64,000 nucleotides of DNA from JAEUMD01 sp036768475 (GTDB lineage: Bacteria > Pseudomonadota > Alphaproteobacteria > Rhizobiales > Hyphomicrobiaceae). A model generated the notes under the pieces. The model was not told the origin of the DNA, searched no databases, and saw only the letters and a list, made by a program, of their open reading frames with translations. The translations under genes and the position numbers were made by a program. The stretch is taken from positions 131,479 to 195,478 of the forward strand of contig DAIPMW010000005.1 in assembly GCA_036768475.1 (NCBI GenBank), read 5' to 3'. Of this stretch, positions 33,614-42,659 are shown piece after piece (position 1 is the stretch's first letter; each line of letters opens with the position of its first letter).

Positions 33614-34402
33614 ATGAGCGACAACACTGCCGATACCACGGCCCTGCATCAGGACCGTATGTCGGCCCTGGAGAAGTCGGTGCTGGTGATCGAGGCCGTT
33701 GTCGATCACCCTCAGCCGGTCAGTCTTCCGGAATTGACGTTGCGGCTCGGTATGCCGCGGCAAACCATTCATCGCGTGCTGCAGCAGCTGACCTCGCTTG
33801 CACTCATCACGCGCATCGCCGCCAACGACCGTTACACCGTCGGGCCGCGCCTCTCCACTCTTGCGTTCGGCACGCTGCGTTCGCGGAATCAGACCACGCC
33901 GGTCCGGGCGATCCTGTCCGACCTGGTCGCGGAAACCGGAGAAACCTGTAACATCGGCGTGCTCGACGATTTCGACTTCATCTACATCGAGCGCATCGAA
34001 TGCCAATGGTCGTTGCGTGTTCATCTCGCGGCGGGCTCGCGGGTGCGCGCGCACAGTACATCTGGCGGCAAGGTGATGCTGGCCTACATGGATCCTGGCC
34101 AGCGCCGGAAGCTATTGAAGGCGCACAAACTCGAATCCTTCACAGCCACCACCATCACCACGGTTGCAATGCTGGAGAAGCAGCTCGACGAGATTCGCGC
34201 CCAAGGCTATGCGGTCAACGATCGCGAGCAGAACGTGGGCATCGTCGGCGTGGCGGTGCCGATACTCGACGCCCAAGGTACGGCGCTGGCGGCTTTGGCG
34301 CTGCATGGCCCGGACTCGCGCATTTCGAAAGAGTCTGCAGTGGGATTCGTTCCGCAATTGCAGACGGCGGCCAAGAATATCGCGATGGCCTGGTCATACT
34401 GA
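33614..34402 (+). CDS. IclR-family regulator of the sulfoacetate block
   Basis: A 262-residue regulator with an N-terminal winged helix-turn-helix (LPELTLRLGMPRQTIHRVLQQL near residues 38-60) and the C-terminal IclR effector domain (GETCNIGVLDDFDFIYIERIE). It is divergent from tctC, and in Cupriavidus the sau genes are also next to an IclR-type regulator (SauR), so a like role is inferred. The start at 33614 follows TTGGAGG. A longer in-frame reading to 33338 has no family similarity. The 280-bp upstream region carries the operator candidate. Confidence 0.85.
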   Translation: MSDNTADTTALHQDRMSALEKSVLVIEAVVDHPQPVSLPELTLRLGMPRQTIHRVLQQLTSLALITRIAANDRYTVGPRLSTLAFGTLRSRNQTTPVRAILSDLVAETGETCNIGVLDDFDFIYIERIECQWSLRVHLAAGSRVRAHSTSGGKVMLAYMDPGQRRKLLKAHKLESFTATTITTVAMLEKQLDEIRAQGYAVNDREQNVGIVGVAVPILDAQGTALAALALHGPDSRISKESAVGFVPQLQTAAKNIAMAWSY

Positions 34403-34592
34403 CGGCGCGCGTGGTCTGCGTCTCACGTCTTTGTTGAGAGCTTTCGCGCCTTCGCGAGACGCCCAGATAACTCCATTTCAGATGATCTGGCTGCAGTGGT
34501 TTGAGCCGGATGTGGCTTTGCCATGCTCGACCGCGGTCGTGAATGATCACACCCGCATTGCTTCAATTCAACGAAAGGGCGGCATCTGCAGT

Positions 34593-34606
34593 TTAACAAA
34601 AGTCAA
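34593..34606. promoter_or_regulatory. FNR-like site in front of the Crp/Fnr gene
   Basis: TTAAC-AAAA-GTCAA is an imperfect Crp/Fnr-class palindrome (one mismatch between arms), 56 bp before the GTG start of the regulator. It suggests autoregulation. The rest of the 259-bp gap after the IclR gene shows nothing else. Confidence 0.4.
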
Positions 34607-34661
34607 ATGCGCCGTTGCGCCGCACCACTATAGTCGAACGGCAGCTTCGGGAGCATTACTC

Positions 34662-35360
34662 GTGAAGAGCGATGCAATGCCACACATCGGGGGTCTGGCC
34701 CTTTTCAAGGGAGTGAGCGCGGATACGCGGCACAAACTGCTGAGTAGCTCCACGTCCGAGATCGTTCGGCCTGATACGGTCATCGTGTCAGAGGGCGACC
34801 ACCTCAATCACCTTCATTTCGTCCTCGATGGTGTCGTCGAGTTATCGGCGAGTACAAGTGAAAGTCGCACTGTCATCTCGTTGCTGCTCGCCGGAGACTG
34901 TTTCATTCTATCGGCGGTGGTCAAGGATGCTGTCGCGCTGATGTCGGCCAGATCGCTTGGACAGGTCGAACTCGTACATGTTCCCGCCGTTCTGTTCCGG
35001 CGTTGCATGCGGCGTGACCCCAAACTTCTGCACAATGTTTCGGTCGCGTTGGGTGGCGGCTATCGGAACATGGTGAGATATCTTCGCGACCACAAGTTGC
35101 GGTCGGCGGAACAGCGTCTGGCGGCCTATTTGGTGCGTCTCATCAAGGCGCATGGCGGTGCGTTCGAGATCACGCTGCCGTTGCGCAAGCATGTCATTGC
35201 GTCGTTTCTCGGAATGAAGCCGGAGAGCCTTTCGCGTGCATTCGCAGGGCTTCAGGCATTGGGTGTGTCGGTTGACGGCGATCGTGTCAGCGTCAACGAT
35301 CCTATGGCGCTTGAGCGGTTCGCGAATATCGACAGGAGACTCGACGAGTCGGATGCGTGA
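34662..35360 (+). CDS. Crp/Fnr-family transcription regulator
   Basis: A 232-residue regulator with a cyclic-nucleotide-type beta roll (to about residue 125), a long dimer helix and a C-terminal HTH. The recognition helix reads GMKPESLSRAFAGL, with the E-x-x-S-R pattern of FNR-type proteins that read TTGAT. There is no N-terminal Cys cluster, so it is not an oxygen-sensing [4Fe-4S] FNR itself; it resembles the FixK/DNR group. The GTG start at 34662 follows GGGAGC; an ATG at 34677 is possible. Possible targets include its own gene and cydA. Confidence 0.82.
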   Translation: MKSDAMPHIGGLALFKGVSADTRHKLLSSSTSEIVRPDTVIVSEGDHLNHLHFVLDGVVELSASTSESRTVISLLLAGDCFILSAVVKDAVALMSARSLGQVELVHVPAVLFRRCMRRDPKLLHNVSVALGGGYRNMVRYLRDHKLRSAEQRLAAYLVRLIKAHGGAFEITLPLRKHVIASFLGMKPESLSRAFAGLQALGVSVDGDRVSVNDPMALERFANIDRRLDESDA

Positions 35361-35711
35361 GCGCGGTGGTGGGTAGTGCCCGCTCACAGGCTGGCGCGTT
35401 TCAAGACCCAAGCAATGCTCCTGCGTCGGCGGCCGTACTGTTGTCCAGGCGGACCCAGTGAAGATGCATCTTGCCCGCATTTGCCGAATGAGGCAGTAGC
35501 GCCGCGTTTCATGATTTCCCTTCTCAGGCAACAGTCACGTTCGAGAGGGCGGGGCGGCGATCAATGCCAGTGGCTCGAGTGCAGAGGCTACCGAGCCTCA
35601 CGCAGCAAGAGAACGAGCCGATTCACTGCAGAAAAAGCCAGTGAGCGTCTTTTTCGATGCGGTTTCGTGCGTTAGTCTTGCCTGCTGCAATCAAACACTC
35701 CCCACAACAGC

Positions 35712-37034
35712 ATGGAGACCGGTGTGGACGATCAAATGCCGATCCTCTTGGCCATTGCCATTCTGGCACTGACCGCTGTGGCCTCGGGTCTCGTTCTCAA
35801 CGCTCTCCGACAACCTCCGCTGGTCGGCTATATCCTTGCCGGCGTGGTGCTGGGGCCTTCCGGTTTCGGGTTCCTGCCGCAGATCGAAGAAGTACCGCTG
35901 ATTGCCCATTTCGGCGTGCTATTCCTGCTGTTCGTGATCGGCATGGAGATAAGCCTGCGGTCATTCATCGCCGATTTGAAGCCAGCGCTGGTGCTCACGC
36001 TCGCTACACTCGTCATAGCGTTCGCTGCGATGATGGCGTTCGGCGCGGTGCTGGGCTGGCGGGTCGAACAGGCGCTGCTTCTGGCGTTCGTCGTGTCGAC
36101 GTCGTCGACGGCGGTTGTCTTGAAGGTGCTCGAGGATCTCGGGCAGTCGCGCAGCCATCTCGGGCGGATCGTGATCGCGACGACGATCGCCCAGGACGTT
36201 GCCATCGTGCCGATGCTGATCGTAGCCAGCGGGTTTCGGGCGGACGGGATGCTCCAGACATCGACGCTGGTGACGGTGCCGATCGCCATCGGCGGACTTG
36301 CCGTGATGATTGCGGTGCTGGGGTCGCGCGGCAAGATCACGTTCCCGTTCCAGGAACGAATCCTGGGGCGAGTGGAGATCGTCACCCTCGTTGCCCTGCT
36401 CTTATGCTGCGCAGCTGCGGTGCTATCGGGCATTGCGGGTATGTCGGCTGCCTATGGTGCGTTCCTGGCCGGCTTGTTCATGGGGCGCACGACGTTGCGT
36501 GCAGAGGCGATCGCGGCGATGCAGCCGATCCAGAGTGTTCTGATGGTCATGTTCTTTGTGACCATTGGGCTGATGCTCGACGTCGGGTTCATTTTCTCGA
36601 ACGCACTTCTCGTCGCGGTGTTCGTTCTGGCAGCGTTGATTGGAAAGTCGGCCGTCAACGTGATTGTCCTGCGGCTCGTCGGTCTGCCCTCGACAACCGC
36701 ATTCCAGGCCGGCCTCATACTCGGCCAGATCGGCGAGTTCGCCTTCGTGCTGGCCGCCGCGGGGCTTGCCACCCAGGTCTTGGATCCGGTCGGCTACAAA
36801 CTCGCCATCTCCGTGATCGTTCTGTCGCTGCTGCTCAGTCCGATGTGGACCTACGCCGTGCAACGCGTGCAGGAGCGTACGCAAGGGGGAATCAAAAGCC
36901 TCCGATTGGCGCTGTTTCGCCCCACGAGCTTTGCGGAGGCTCGGGCAACCGCCGATGCCGAGCAGCAGTCGCGCGGGGCCGATGGCGGGGCGGGGCATCA
37001 GTCCGCTGAGCCGGGGCCGCGTGCGTCCGTCTGA
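35712..37034 (+). CDS. CPA2-family cation:proton antiporter (KefB/RosB-like)
   Basis: A 440-residue membrane protein with about 12 helices. Family signs are LRQPPLVGYILAGVVLGPSGFG near the N-terminus, VLFLLFVIGMEISLRSF, STSSTAVVLKVLEDLG, and GLILGQIGEFAFVLAAAGL. No TrkA-N domain follows, so it is the short form. It probably exchanges K+ or Na+ for H+. The start is uncertain (ATG 35712, GTG 35724 behind GGAG, ATG 35736). The 350-bp stretch before it (35361-35711) shows nothing I can name. Confidence 0.85.
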   Translation: METGVDDQMPILLAIAILALTAVASGLVLNALRQPPLVGYILAGVVLGPSGFGFLPQIEEVPLIAHFGVLFLLFVIGMEISLRSFIADLKPALVLTLATLVIAFAAMMAFGAVLGWRVEQALLLAFVVSTSSTAVVLKVLEDLGQSRSHLGRIVIATTIAQDVAIVPMLIVASGFRADGMLQTSTLVTVPIAIGGLAVMIAVLGSRGKITFPFQERILGRVEIVTLVALLLCCAAAVLSGIAGMSAAYGAFLAGLFMGRTTLRAEAIAAMQPIQSVLMVMFFVTIGLMLDVGFIFSNALLVAVFVLAALIGKSAVNVIVLRLVGLPSTTAFQAGLILGQIGEFAFVLAAAGLATQVLDPVGYKLAISVIVLSLLLSPMWTYAVQRVQERTQGGIKSLRLALFRPTSFAEARATADAEQQSRGADGGAGHQSAEPGPRASV

Positions 37035-37267
37035 AGTTCGAGGCAGCGTCGCTCGGAACGGATAGGGCTCTGGAAACACCATAAGCCAAAGATTTGGCAA
37101 CTGCGATTGCGGCGCGCCCGCGTGAAACTTTGCGTTTCATCCTCTGCGCACTATCGAAATAAGGTGGCGCGTCTCGACATACGAGTCTTCCAAATCGATT
37201 GATCTGTCTGCGAGAGAGAACTAAACAGCATCTATTCTGTATTCGAATTTTCGGCGGGCACAAAACG

Positions 37268-38347
37268 ATGATCGACCCGGATAAGCGATATCTGCTTGCA
37301 AGGCCGCGCGGCGGTCTGAATGACACCCTCGTGCAGCTCGACATGGTGAGGCGCTATGCGGGGAAAATGGGTCGCGTTCTGATTTTGGATATGTCGAGAT
37401 CGGGTCTGCACTGTGCTTACGACGACCTGTTCACGGTGTGTGAGGGGTTTGGATGCGAGGTTATTCCCTGGAGCCCGGAGTTGGGCAAAGTACTCGACAC
37501 ACTGACCAGCGTGCGCCCTGCTGTACTGGCCGGCCGCGGATCCAGTTACCTTAGTGAGTACCGTAAGGACACGAGACGTTTCCATGATTGCGCAACAGGC
37601 ACGGAGCTGCGGTTCGATCTCGAAGCCGACCACCCGGAACAACTCCTGGTTTACGAGCAGTGCGGCGGCGGTCTGAGAGGAATCGAAGTGCTCGGTCACC
37701 TCGCCTTTACCAGAGATATCGCGAATGAAATCGCTACACGTCTTCTGGCACTCGGACCTGATTATGACGCGATCCATATCCGCCATTCCGATTACAGGAC
37801 GGATTACCAGGCCTTTCTCAGAAAGGCCGCACCGCTCTTCGCAGGGCGGCGTTTGCTGGTCTGCTCGGACAACGCGCAGGTCAAGGCGGAAGCAGAAGCG
37901 TGTCTGGCAGGAAACGTCGAGGTCGTCAGCATTGCGGACATCCCCGATACCAGTGGCGTTCCACTACACGTGACGGAGGACATCGACAGGGCAGCCGCCA
38001 ACGTCGACCTCCTGGCGGAACTCGTTGCGATGACGAGAGCTAAACGATTTGTCTTCACCCAGCTCTCCAAAGAAGGAAACTTTTTTGGGAAGTTCTCAGG
38101 CTTCGCGATGTTGGCCGAGGCACTGCGCGTCGTCCCAGATACGGTGACGGGGCTTTTTGCAAACGCCGACAGAAGCCTGACCGAAGAGCTGTTCAGGAGC
38201 GATCGTCGAGCCTCAACGCGGGGATCACTCCGGCATGCTATCACGCGGCGCCTGGCTGCGCTCGACGAGTTCCGGTGGAACTACGACGCGCGCAAACGGG
38301 CGCGCCGCATACGCCGACGGAGCCGCAACGGCACGCTGTCCGTGTGA
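37268..38347 (+). CDS. Possible glycosyltransferase (fucosyltransferase-like fold)
   Basis: A 359-residue protein. The N-terminus RYLLARPRGGLNDTLVQ resembles the GG-N loop of GT-B enzymes that use GDP-fucose, and DAIHIRHSDYRTDYQAFL resembles the H-x-R-x-D box of O-/alpha-1,6-fucosyltransferases; LLVCSDNAQVK follows as in that group. The C-terminal 50 residues are very Arg-rich. It stands alone, with no polysaccharide genes beside it and a lower GC start region. Family call tentative. The ATG at 37268 was chosen over 37199 because the GG-N loop then starts near residue 15. Confidence 0.45.
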   Translation: MIDPDKRYLLARPRGGLNDTLVQLDMVRRYAGKMGRVLILDMSRSGLHCAYDDLFTVCEGFGCEVIPWSPELGKVLDTLTSVRPAVLAGRGSSYLSEYRKDTRRFHDCATGTELRFDLEADHPEQLLVYEQCGGGLRGIEVLGHLAFTRDIANEIATRLLALGPDYDAIHIRHSDYRTDYQAFLRKAAPLFAGRRLLVCSDNAQVKAEAEACLAGNVEVVSIADIPDTSGVPLHVTEDIDRAAANVDLLAELVAMTRAKRFVFTQLSKEGNFFGKFSGFAMLAEALRVVPDTVTGLFANADRSLTEELFRSDRRASTRGSLRHAITRRLAALDEFRWNYDARKRARRIRRRSRNGTLSV

Positions 38348-38379
38348 TGCTGCTCGTCAAGACTGCAACATCGCGAAGT

Positions 38380-38859
38380 TCAAGTGCCCTGTTGCAATGT
38401 TGGCCAATGGCCAAAGTCGATGTCTGCACAGGACAGGTCGAGTTTCGACAAGCCTTCTTCCAGGTGATCACCCAGAAGCGGCGTGCCCAATAGATATTGT
38501 GCGGTATTCTTGTTGTGGGCCCGTTCCGCTTCCGCCCTGAGATTTTCCCAATCGCTTGCCTCACCATCGCCGCGGCCAAGCCACATCAGCGCGACAAGCT
38601 CTATTTGCTCATCGTCGTTCATTGAATCGATGAATGTCCTGATCTCCTCACCAATGGGGTCGTCCGCGTGTTCCTCGAGCACATCGACCATGTTGTCATC
38701 GGACGGATTGGAGCCGGAATCCTCATCGGCTGTTACGTCTTTGACGTCGAACTCATGGGCCTTAAGCACGATCCAGCAGATCTTTTCGAGACTGGTCTGC
38801 AAGCTTGGATTCTCGTCGTCTGACACGATTGTGCTCCACTCTGAATTGCTGGCTGCCAA
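38380..38859 (-). CDS. DUF3775 protein
   Basis: A 159-residue protein matching DUF3775: an N-terminal helix (LEKICWIVLKAHEFDVKD), a very acidic linker, and the core DDEQIELVALMWLGRGDGEASDWENL followed by TAQYLLGTPLLGDHLEEGL. Function unknown. It is convergent with the glycosyltransferase-like gene. The 54 bases between it and the next gene hold nothing visible. Confidence 0.75.
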   Translation of the reverse strand: MAASNSEWSTIVSDDENPSLQTSLEKICWIVLKAHEFDVKDVTADEDSGSNPSDDNMVDVLEEHADDPIGEEIRTFIDSMNDDEQIELVALMWLGRGDGEASDWENLRAEAERAHNKNTAQYLLGTPLLGDHLEEGLSKLDLSCADIDFGHWPTLQQGT

Positions 38860-38913
38860 GGCATTCTAAATTTGAATTCAAGCATGACTCTGCGGAAGGG
38901 TCGTTGCGCGCCA

Positions 38914-39852
38914 TCAATTATCCTGGTTCTGCCTGCGCAGGTGAGCTTTGGCCTGTTCAAGGACGCGCTTGCGCTCATCTGGAAGCTTCTTGCCCGCGCG
39001 ATTGATGTAAAAGTTGAGCATCGACATTGCCGACTGCAAGCCTGTCCCCTTGCGACGAGGACTGATTTCGGCTGAGCGCAGAAGGGAGCGCGCGATCTCA
39101 CCGACGAGGCAGGCGATGGGCATGAGAAGAGCCTTCAAGTCCATGCAAGATGATGCAATGACGATATCGTCGGGCTGTTTCAGATGCCCAATCGTGCCGG
39201 CAATGGCGCGTGCTGTAGCTGGCGAGAGATCAGGCAGCAGGTTGACGCCCGCCCGTTTTGGCAGCGCCCTCCAGTCCGCTGGAATGCCGCTATCGCGGCA
39301 ACCGAACGCGAGTATGATGAGGCGACCGCGTTCCGCCATAGGAATGACAAGGGGAGCGGATGCGTCCTGCAGTTTGCGTCCTGCTCCCGCCACCGCAATG
39401 CCAGCCGCGCGCAAGGCTTCGAGCGTGTCCTCAAGCCCGTCCGTGCCCCAATCCAGGACATGATTGTTGGCGAGCGTGCATGCTCTGATACCTGCTGCAG
39501 CGAGCACGCCGGTGTTGGCGGGATGCATGCTATAGTTGATACCCTTCGGCGCCGGCGTGCCGCGGGCCGTAATCGCCGTCTCGAGATTGACGAGGGAAAG
39601 AACAGGACGGCGACGCTCGATTTCGGCCACCGCGTCTCCCCAGATATATGCGTCAGAAGCCGGCCGTGGGATCGGCCCGTTCGCACGCTCTGCAAGGGCG
39701 ACGTACTCCAAAGCCGACTTTGCATATTTCTCGTGAAGTGTTGGATCTCCGGGGTGGGGCAGAATTTGATCGACGCCGCGACCCGTCATTACGTCACCGG
39801 TCAGCAGCAAGATCACGAGCGAATGTGAATGCAGTTCGGTGCTTTCTGTCAT
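38914..39852 (-). CDS. Chimeric ORF: truncated CapA-type domain fused to DUF3175
   Basis: A 312-residue frame made of two unrelated parts. Residues 10-234 are the first half of a CapA/PgsA-type metallophosphatase-like domain (LLTGDVMTGRG, VNLETAIT, CTLANNHVLDWG), stopping at DDIVIAS where the family continues with HWG and later a G-H-x-x-H box; those metal ligands are missing. From about residue 236 the chain reads as DUF3175, with IARSLLRSAE and SAMSMLNFYINRAGKKLPDE. The join is near 39150. Most simply a deletion fused two neighbouring genes. The CapA part is unlikely to be active; the DUF3175 part may be. Confidence 0.7.
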   Translation of the reverse strand: MTESTELHSHSLVILLLTGDVMTGRGVDQILPHPGDPTLHEKYAKSALEYVALAERANGPIPRPASDAYIWGDAVAEIERRRPVLSLVNLETAITARGTPAPKGINYSMHPANTGVLAAAGIRACTLANNHVLDWGTDGLEDTLEALRAAGIAVAGAGRKLQDASAPLVIPMAERGRLIILAFGCRDSGIPADWRALPKRAGVNLLPDLSPATARAIAGTIGHLKQPDDIVIASSCMDLKALLMPIACLVGEIARSLLRSAEISPRRKGTGLQSAMSMLNFYINRAGKKLPDERKRVLEQAKAHLRRQNQDN

Positions 39853-39961
39853 GTTCTAACCGTCCTGATCGCTGTACCTTGGGCATTGAGCTTCATGAAG
39901 CAGCCGGGCTGCTCTGCTCCCTCGAAGGCCCCGGGTGCGCGCGAGCGGCGGTGCCTTGTCA

Positions 39962-40345
39962 TCATGGCGCGTTCAGAGTTTTCAGGTACGCAATGATCCT
40001 CTTGCGCACGGCCGCGTCACCAACAGGTGGAAAGATCATTGTTGTGCTCGGTGAGACCGATGCGGGGTCGGCAATGAAGCGATCGAGTGTTGCCTCGTTC
40101 CAGATGAGACCGGTAAGCCCTCCCGAATAGTTGCGATAGCCTGGGTTCTCGCCTCCTCTGGAGTTAAAGATGCCATACATGGTCGGCCCCAGACGATTGT
40201 CTCCCTTCTTCGTGGAATGGCAGTTGCGGCAGTGGCTGTTAAACTCGGTCTTACCGATTTCCTCTTGCGACATGGCAGCCGGAACCTGCAACACACAAGA
40301 GCCAATCAGAGCAAGAACGGCAATGGCAAGTTGAAACCAGGGCAT
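39962..40345 (-). CDS. Class I cytochrome c
   Basis: A 127-residue secreted monoheme cytochrome c. The signal peptide ends near AAMSQ (residue 26), the heme site is CRNCH, and the distal Met is in TTMIFPPVGD. The layout (LGPTMYGIFNSRGG, GLIWNEATLDRFIADP) is that of small mitochondrial-type c cytochromes of alphaproteobacteria. GGAGG lies eight bases before the ATG. Its electron partner is not evident from the neighbours. Confidence 0.9.
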   Translation of the reverse strand: MPWFQLAIAVLALIGSCVLQVPAAMSQEEIGKTEFNSHCRNCHSTKKGDNRLGPTMYGIFNSRGGENPGYRNYSGGLTGLIWNEATLDRFIADPASVSPSTTMIFPPVGDAAVRKRIIAYLKTLNAP

Positions 40346-40616
40346 CGGTTGGCCTCCTCGGAAGATACCGCTCAGTACGTCCCATGAGTGAACGCGGGGA
40401 GATGCCGTTAGGCCGCGTTACAGACAGACTCACTACGACAGTTCCCAGCCATATTCGCGCTCGGCCGGAGGACGGCATATTATGACGTTGCACACCAGTT
40501 GAGACCGTCGCGCTCATGCAAAATGACAGTGATCAGCAGACCGAGGAGCAGTCTGCTGCGGCAAGATCGCGCTGCCCATCCTGAAGCGTTGACAGGGCGC
40601 CATTGACGCGCGAAAA

Positions 40617-40638
40617 AGATAGTGAGTGATTACTATCT
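40617..40638. promoter_or_regulatory. TetR-type operator
   Basis: AGATAGT (40617-40623) and ACTATCT (40632-40638) are exact inverse complements with an 8-bp spacer; flanking A/T runs extend the symmetry. The site lies 16 bp before the GTG of the TetR gene and just after a TTGACG box (40603-40608), so it could block the promoter. Confidence 0.65.
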
Positions 40639-40654
40639 ATTTTGGAGCCTGGCT

Positions 40655-41299
40655 GTGCACGCAAGAACCCTTCCAGCAGAGGAGCGGCGCGCGCGCACCG
40701 TCGAGACGGTTGTAACGTTGGCGGGTCGGCAGAACCCCAGCGAGATCACAACGGCGGCCATCGCCGAGCACATGAGCGTAACTCAAGGTGCGCTGTTCCG
40801 ACATTTTCCGAGCAAAGACGCGATCTGGCAAGCCGTCATGCAGTGGGTTGCCGACCGGCTTCTCGATCGCATCGATCGCGCCTCGGCGGCATCGGCCACA
40901 CCTGTCGAGGCCCTGCGCGCTATGTTCACGAGCCATCTGGAGTTTGTGATCGAGCATCCCGGTGTGCCGCGCATGATGTTCGGCGAGCTGCAGCACGCCC
41001 GTGCAACACCAGCAAAGAAGGTAGCGCGAACCTTGATGCGCAGCTACGCAGAGCGGTTATCGGTCCGCTTGGAGGATGCGAAGACAGCCGGCGCGATTTC
41101 TCCTGACACCGACAGTCGCGCTGCGGCAATCCTGTTCATCGGGACCATACAGGGCCTCGTCATGCAATCGATGATCTCGGGTGACTTGAAGTCTGCGCGT
41201 GATCATGCCGACGCGGTGTTCTCAATCTATCTGCGCGGTCTGGGGCTGCAGGAGCGGGGGCGGCGACATCCGGGCGCGCGCCGGTCCGGCCGGGCGTGA
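40655..41299 (+). CDS. TetR-family regulator of the export operon
   Basis: A 214-residue repressor with the N-terminal HTH ITTAAIAEHMSVTQGALFRHFPSKDAIW (about residues 30-57) and an all-helical ligand domain. The GTG at 40655 is preceded by TTTGGAGCC; an earlier GTG at 40622 would place the operator inside the gene. It heads an operon with an HlyD protein, an ABC permease and an ATPase, which it probably controls. The inducer is unknown. Confidence 0.82.
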   Translation: MHARTLPAEERRARTVETVVTLAGRQNPSEITTAAIAEHMSVTQGALFRHFPSKDAIWQAVMQWVADRLLDRIDRASAASATPVEALRAMFTSHLEFVIEHPGVPRMMFGELQHARATPAKKVARTLMRSYAERLSVRLEDAKTAGAISPDTDSRAAAILFIGTIQGLVMQSMISGDLKSARDHADAVFSIYLRGLGLQERGRRHPGARRSGRA

Positions 41300-41387
41300 G
41301 GGAAGTAGCGCTAGAGAGAGTCCTGCCCGATCACAGTTCTTTTTGACCAGTTCATTTCGAGGCTGCGGAAAACGGGATTTCAAGGCG

Positions 41388-42659
41388 ATGGCCGATAACA
41401 AGACCGAGTCGTTGCGCGGCGTTCGCCGCACCGTGAAGAAATCATGGCTGCGCAAGCCGGTCGTGCGATATGCGCTTGCTGCGCTCTCTGCCGCTGGCGC
41501 CATCTGGCTTGCCGTGACGATCGCCACCAACCGCCCGATTGCGGTCGAGGTGGCAGCGCCTGCCGGCAATGTTGCCGTTCGCGTCTTCGGGCTAGGCACG
41601 GTCGAAGCGCGTGTGCTGTCGAAGATCGGCTTCGAGGTCGGCGCGACGCTCGCCGAACTCAATGTCGATCACGGCGATCGCGTGACCAAGGGGCAGGTGT
41701 TGGCGCGTCTGTCCACCGGCGAGCAGGAGGCGACGGTGGCCAAGGCACGTGCCGCGCTCGCGATCGCTCGGGTCAATATCCAGCGCGCGGCAGCCAACGT
41801 TGAGAAGGCCGAGGCTGTCCTTGCGCAGAAGCGGGAGGCCAACAGGCGCAAGCAGGCGTTGGCCGGACGTGACATCGTCTCGCAGCAGGCGGCCGAGGAA
41901 GCCCTTCGCGACGAAGCGGTGGCCACGGCCGACGTGTCGGTCGCGAAGAGTGAGGCTGAGAGTGCCAAGGCGCAGCTGATGGATGCCGAGGCCCAGCTTC
42001 GCTTCGAGGAAACGATGCTGACCCATCGCACGCTGCGGGCGCCCTATGATGGCTTGATCATCGAGCGGCACAAGGAGGCCGGAACAGTCATAAAGGCCGG
42101 CGATCCGATTTTCACGGTGATCGCCAAGGACAGCTACTGGGGCCTTGCCTACGTTGATGAGTCGCGCGCCGGTTTCATCAAGGAGGGCCAGAAGGTCGAA
42201 GCCCGGTTGCGGTCGCGCCCGCTGGATAGCTTTACCGGCGAGGTTGTCCGTATCGGGCTCGAAAGTGATCGGGTGAGCGAGGAGCGGCGCGTTTTCGTTC
42301 GTGGTGATAATCCGCCCTCGCGCGTTCATCTTGGCGAGCAGGCAGAATTCTGGATCACGGTTGCCAGCCTCGATCAGGCACTGCTGGTGCCGGAAGCCGC
42401 GGTTCATGGGTATGATGGTCGACAGGGAACCGTGTGGACGGTCGAGGAGGGTCACCTCAATCGGCGGGTCGTACAGTTCCGCCACCGCACCGAAGATTCC
42501 CGGCTCGAGATCATTTCCAAGCTGCCTGAAAAGGTGCAAGTGGTCAGCGCCCTTGGATCGGGCTTCAAGGAGGGTCGATCGGTTCGGGTCAAGGCAGGAC
42601 AGGCGTCGCCGCCATCTCCGGCTCAGCCGGCCGGGCCAGCCGCGGAGATGGCGAAATGA
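41388..42659 (+). CDS. Membrane fusion protein (HlyD/MacA-like)
   Basis: A 423-residue periplasmic adaptor anchored by one N-terminal helix (YALAALSAAGAIWLAVTIA). The lipoyl half-motifs flank a long coiled coil of about 100 residues rich in Ala, Glu and Lys (KARAALAIARVNIQRAAANV onward), with the second half at TLRAPYDGLIIERHKEAG. The C-terminal tail is Pro/Ala-rich. It overlaps the permease start by four bases (ATGA). With the permease and ATPase it forms a MacAB/DevBCA-type exporter; the outer-membrane channel is not in this operon. Confidence 0.88.
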   Translation: MADNKTESLRGVRRTVKKSWLRKPVVRYALAALSAAGAIWLAVTIATNRPIAVEVAAPAGNVAVRVFGLGTVEARVLSKIGFEVGATLAELNVDHGDRVTKGQVLARLSTGEQEATVAKARAALAIARVNIQRAAANVEKAEAVLAQKREANRRKQALAGRDIVSQQAAEEALRDEAVATADVSVAKSEAESAKAQLMDAEAQLRFEETMLTHRTLRAPYDGLIIERHKEAGTVIKAGDPIFTVIAKDSYWGLAYVDESRAGFIKEGQKVEARLRSRPLDSFTGEVVRIGLESDRVSEERRVFVRGDNPPSRVHLGEQAEFWITVASLDQALLVPEAAVHGYDGRQGTVWTVEEGHLNRRVVQFRHRTEDSRLEIISKLPEKVQVVSALGSGFKEGRSVRVKAGQASPPSPAQPAGPAAEMAK

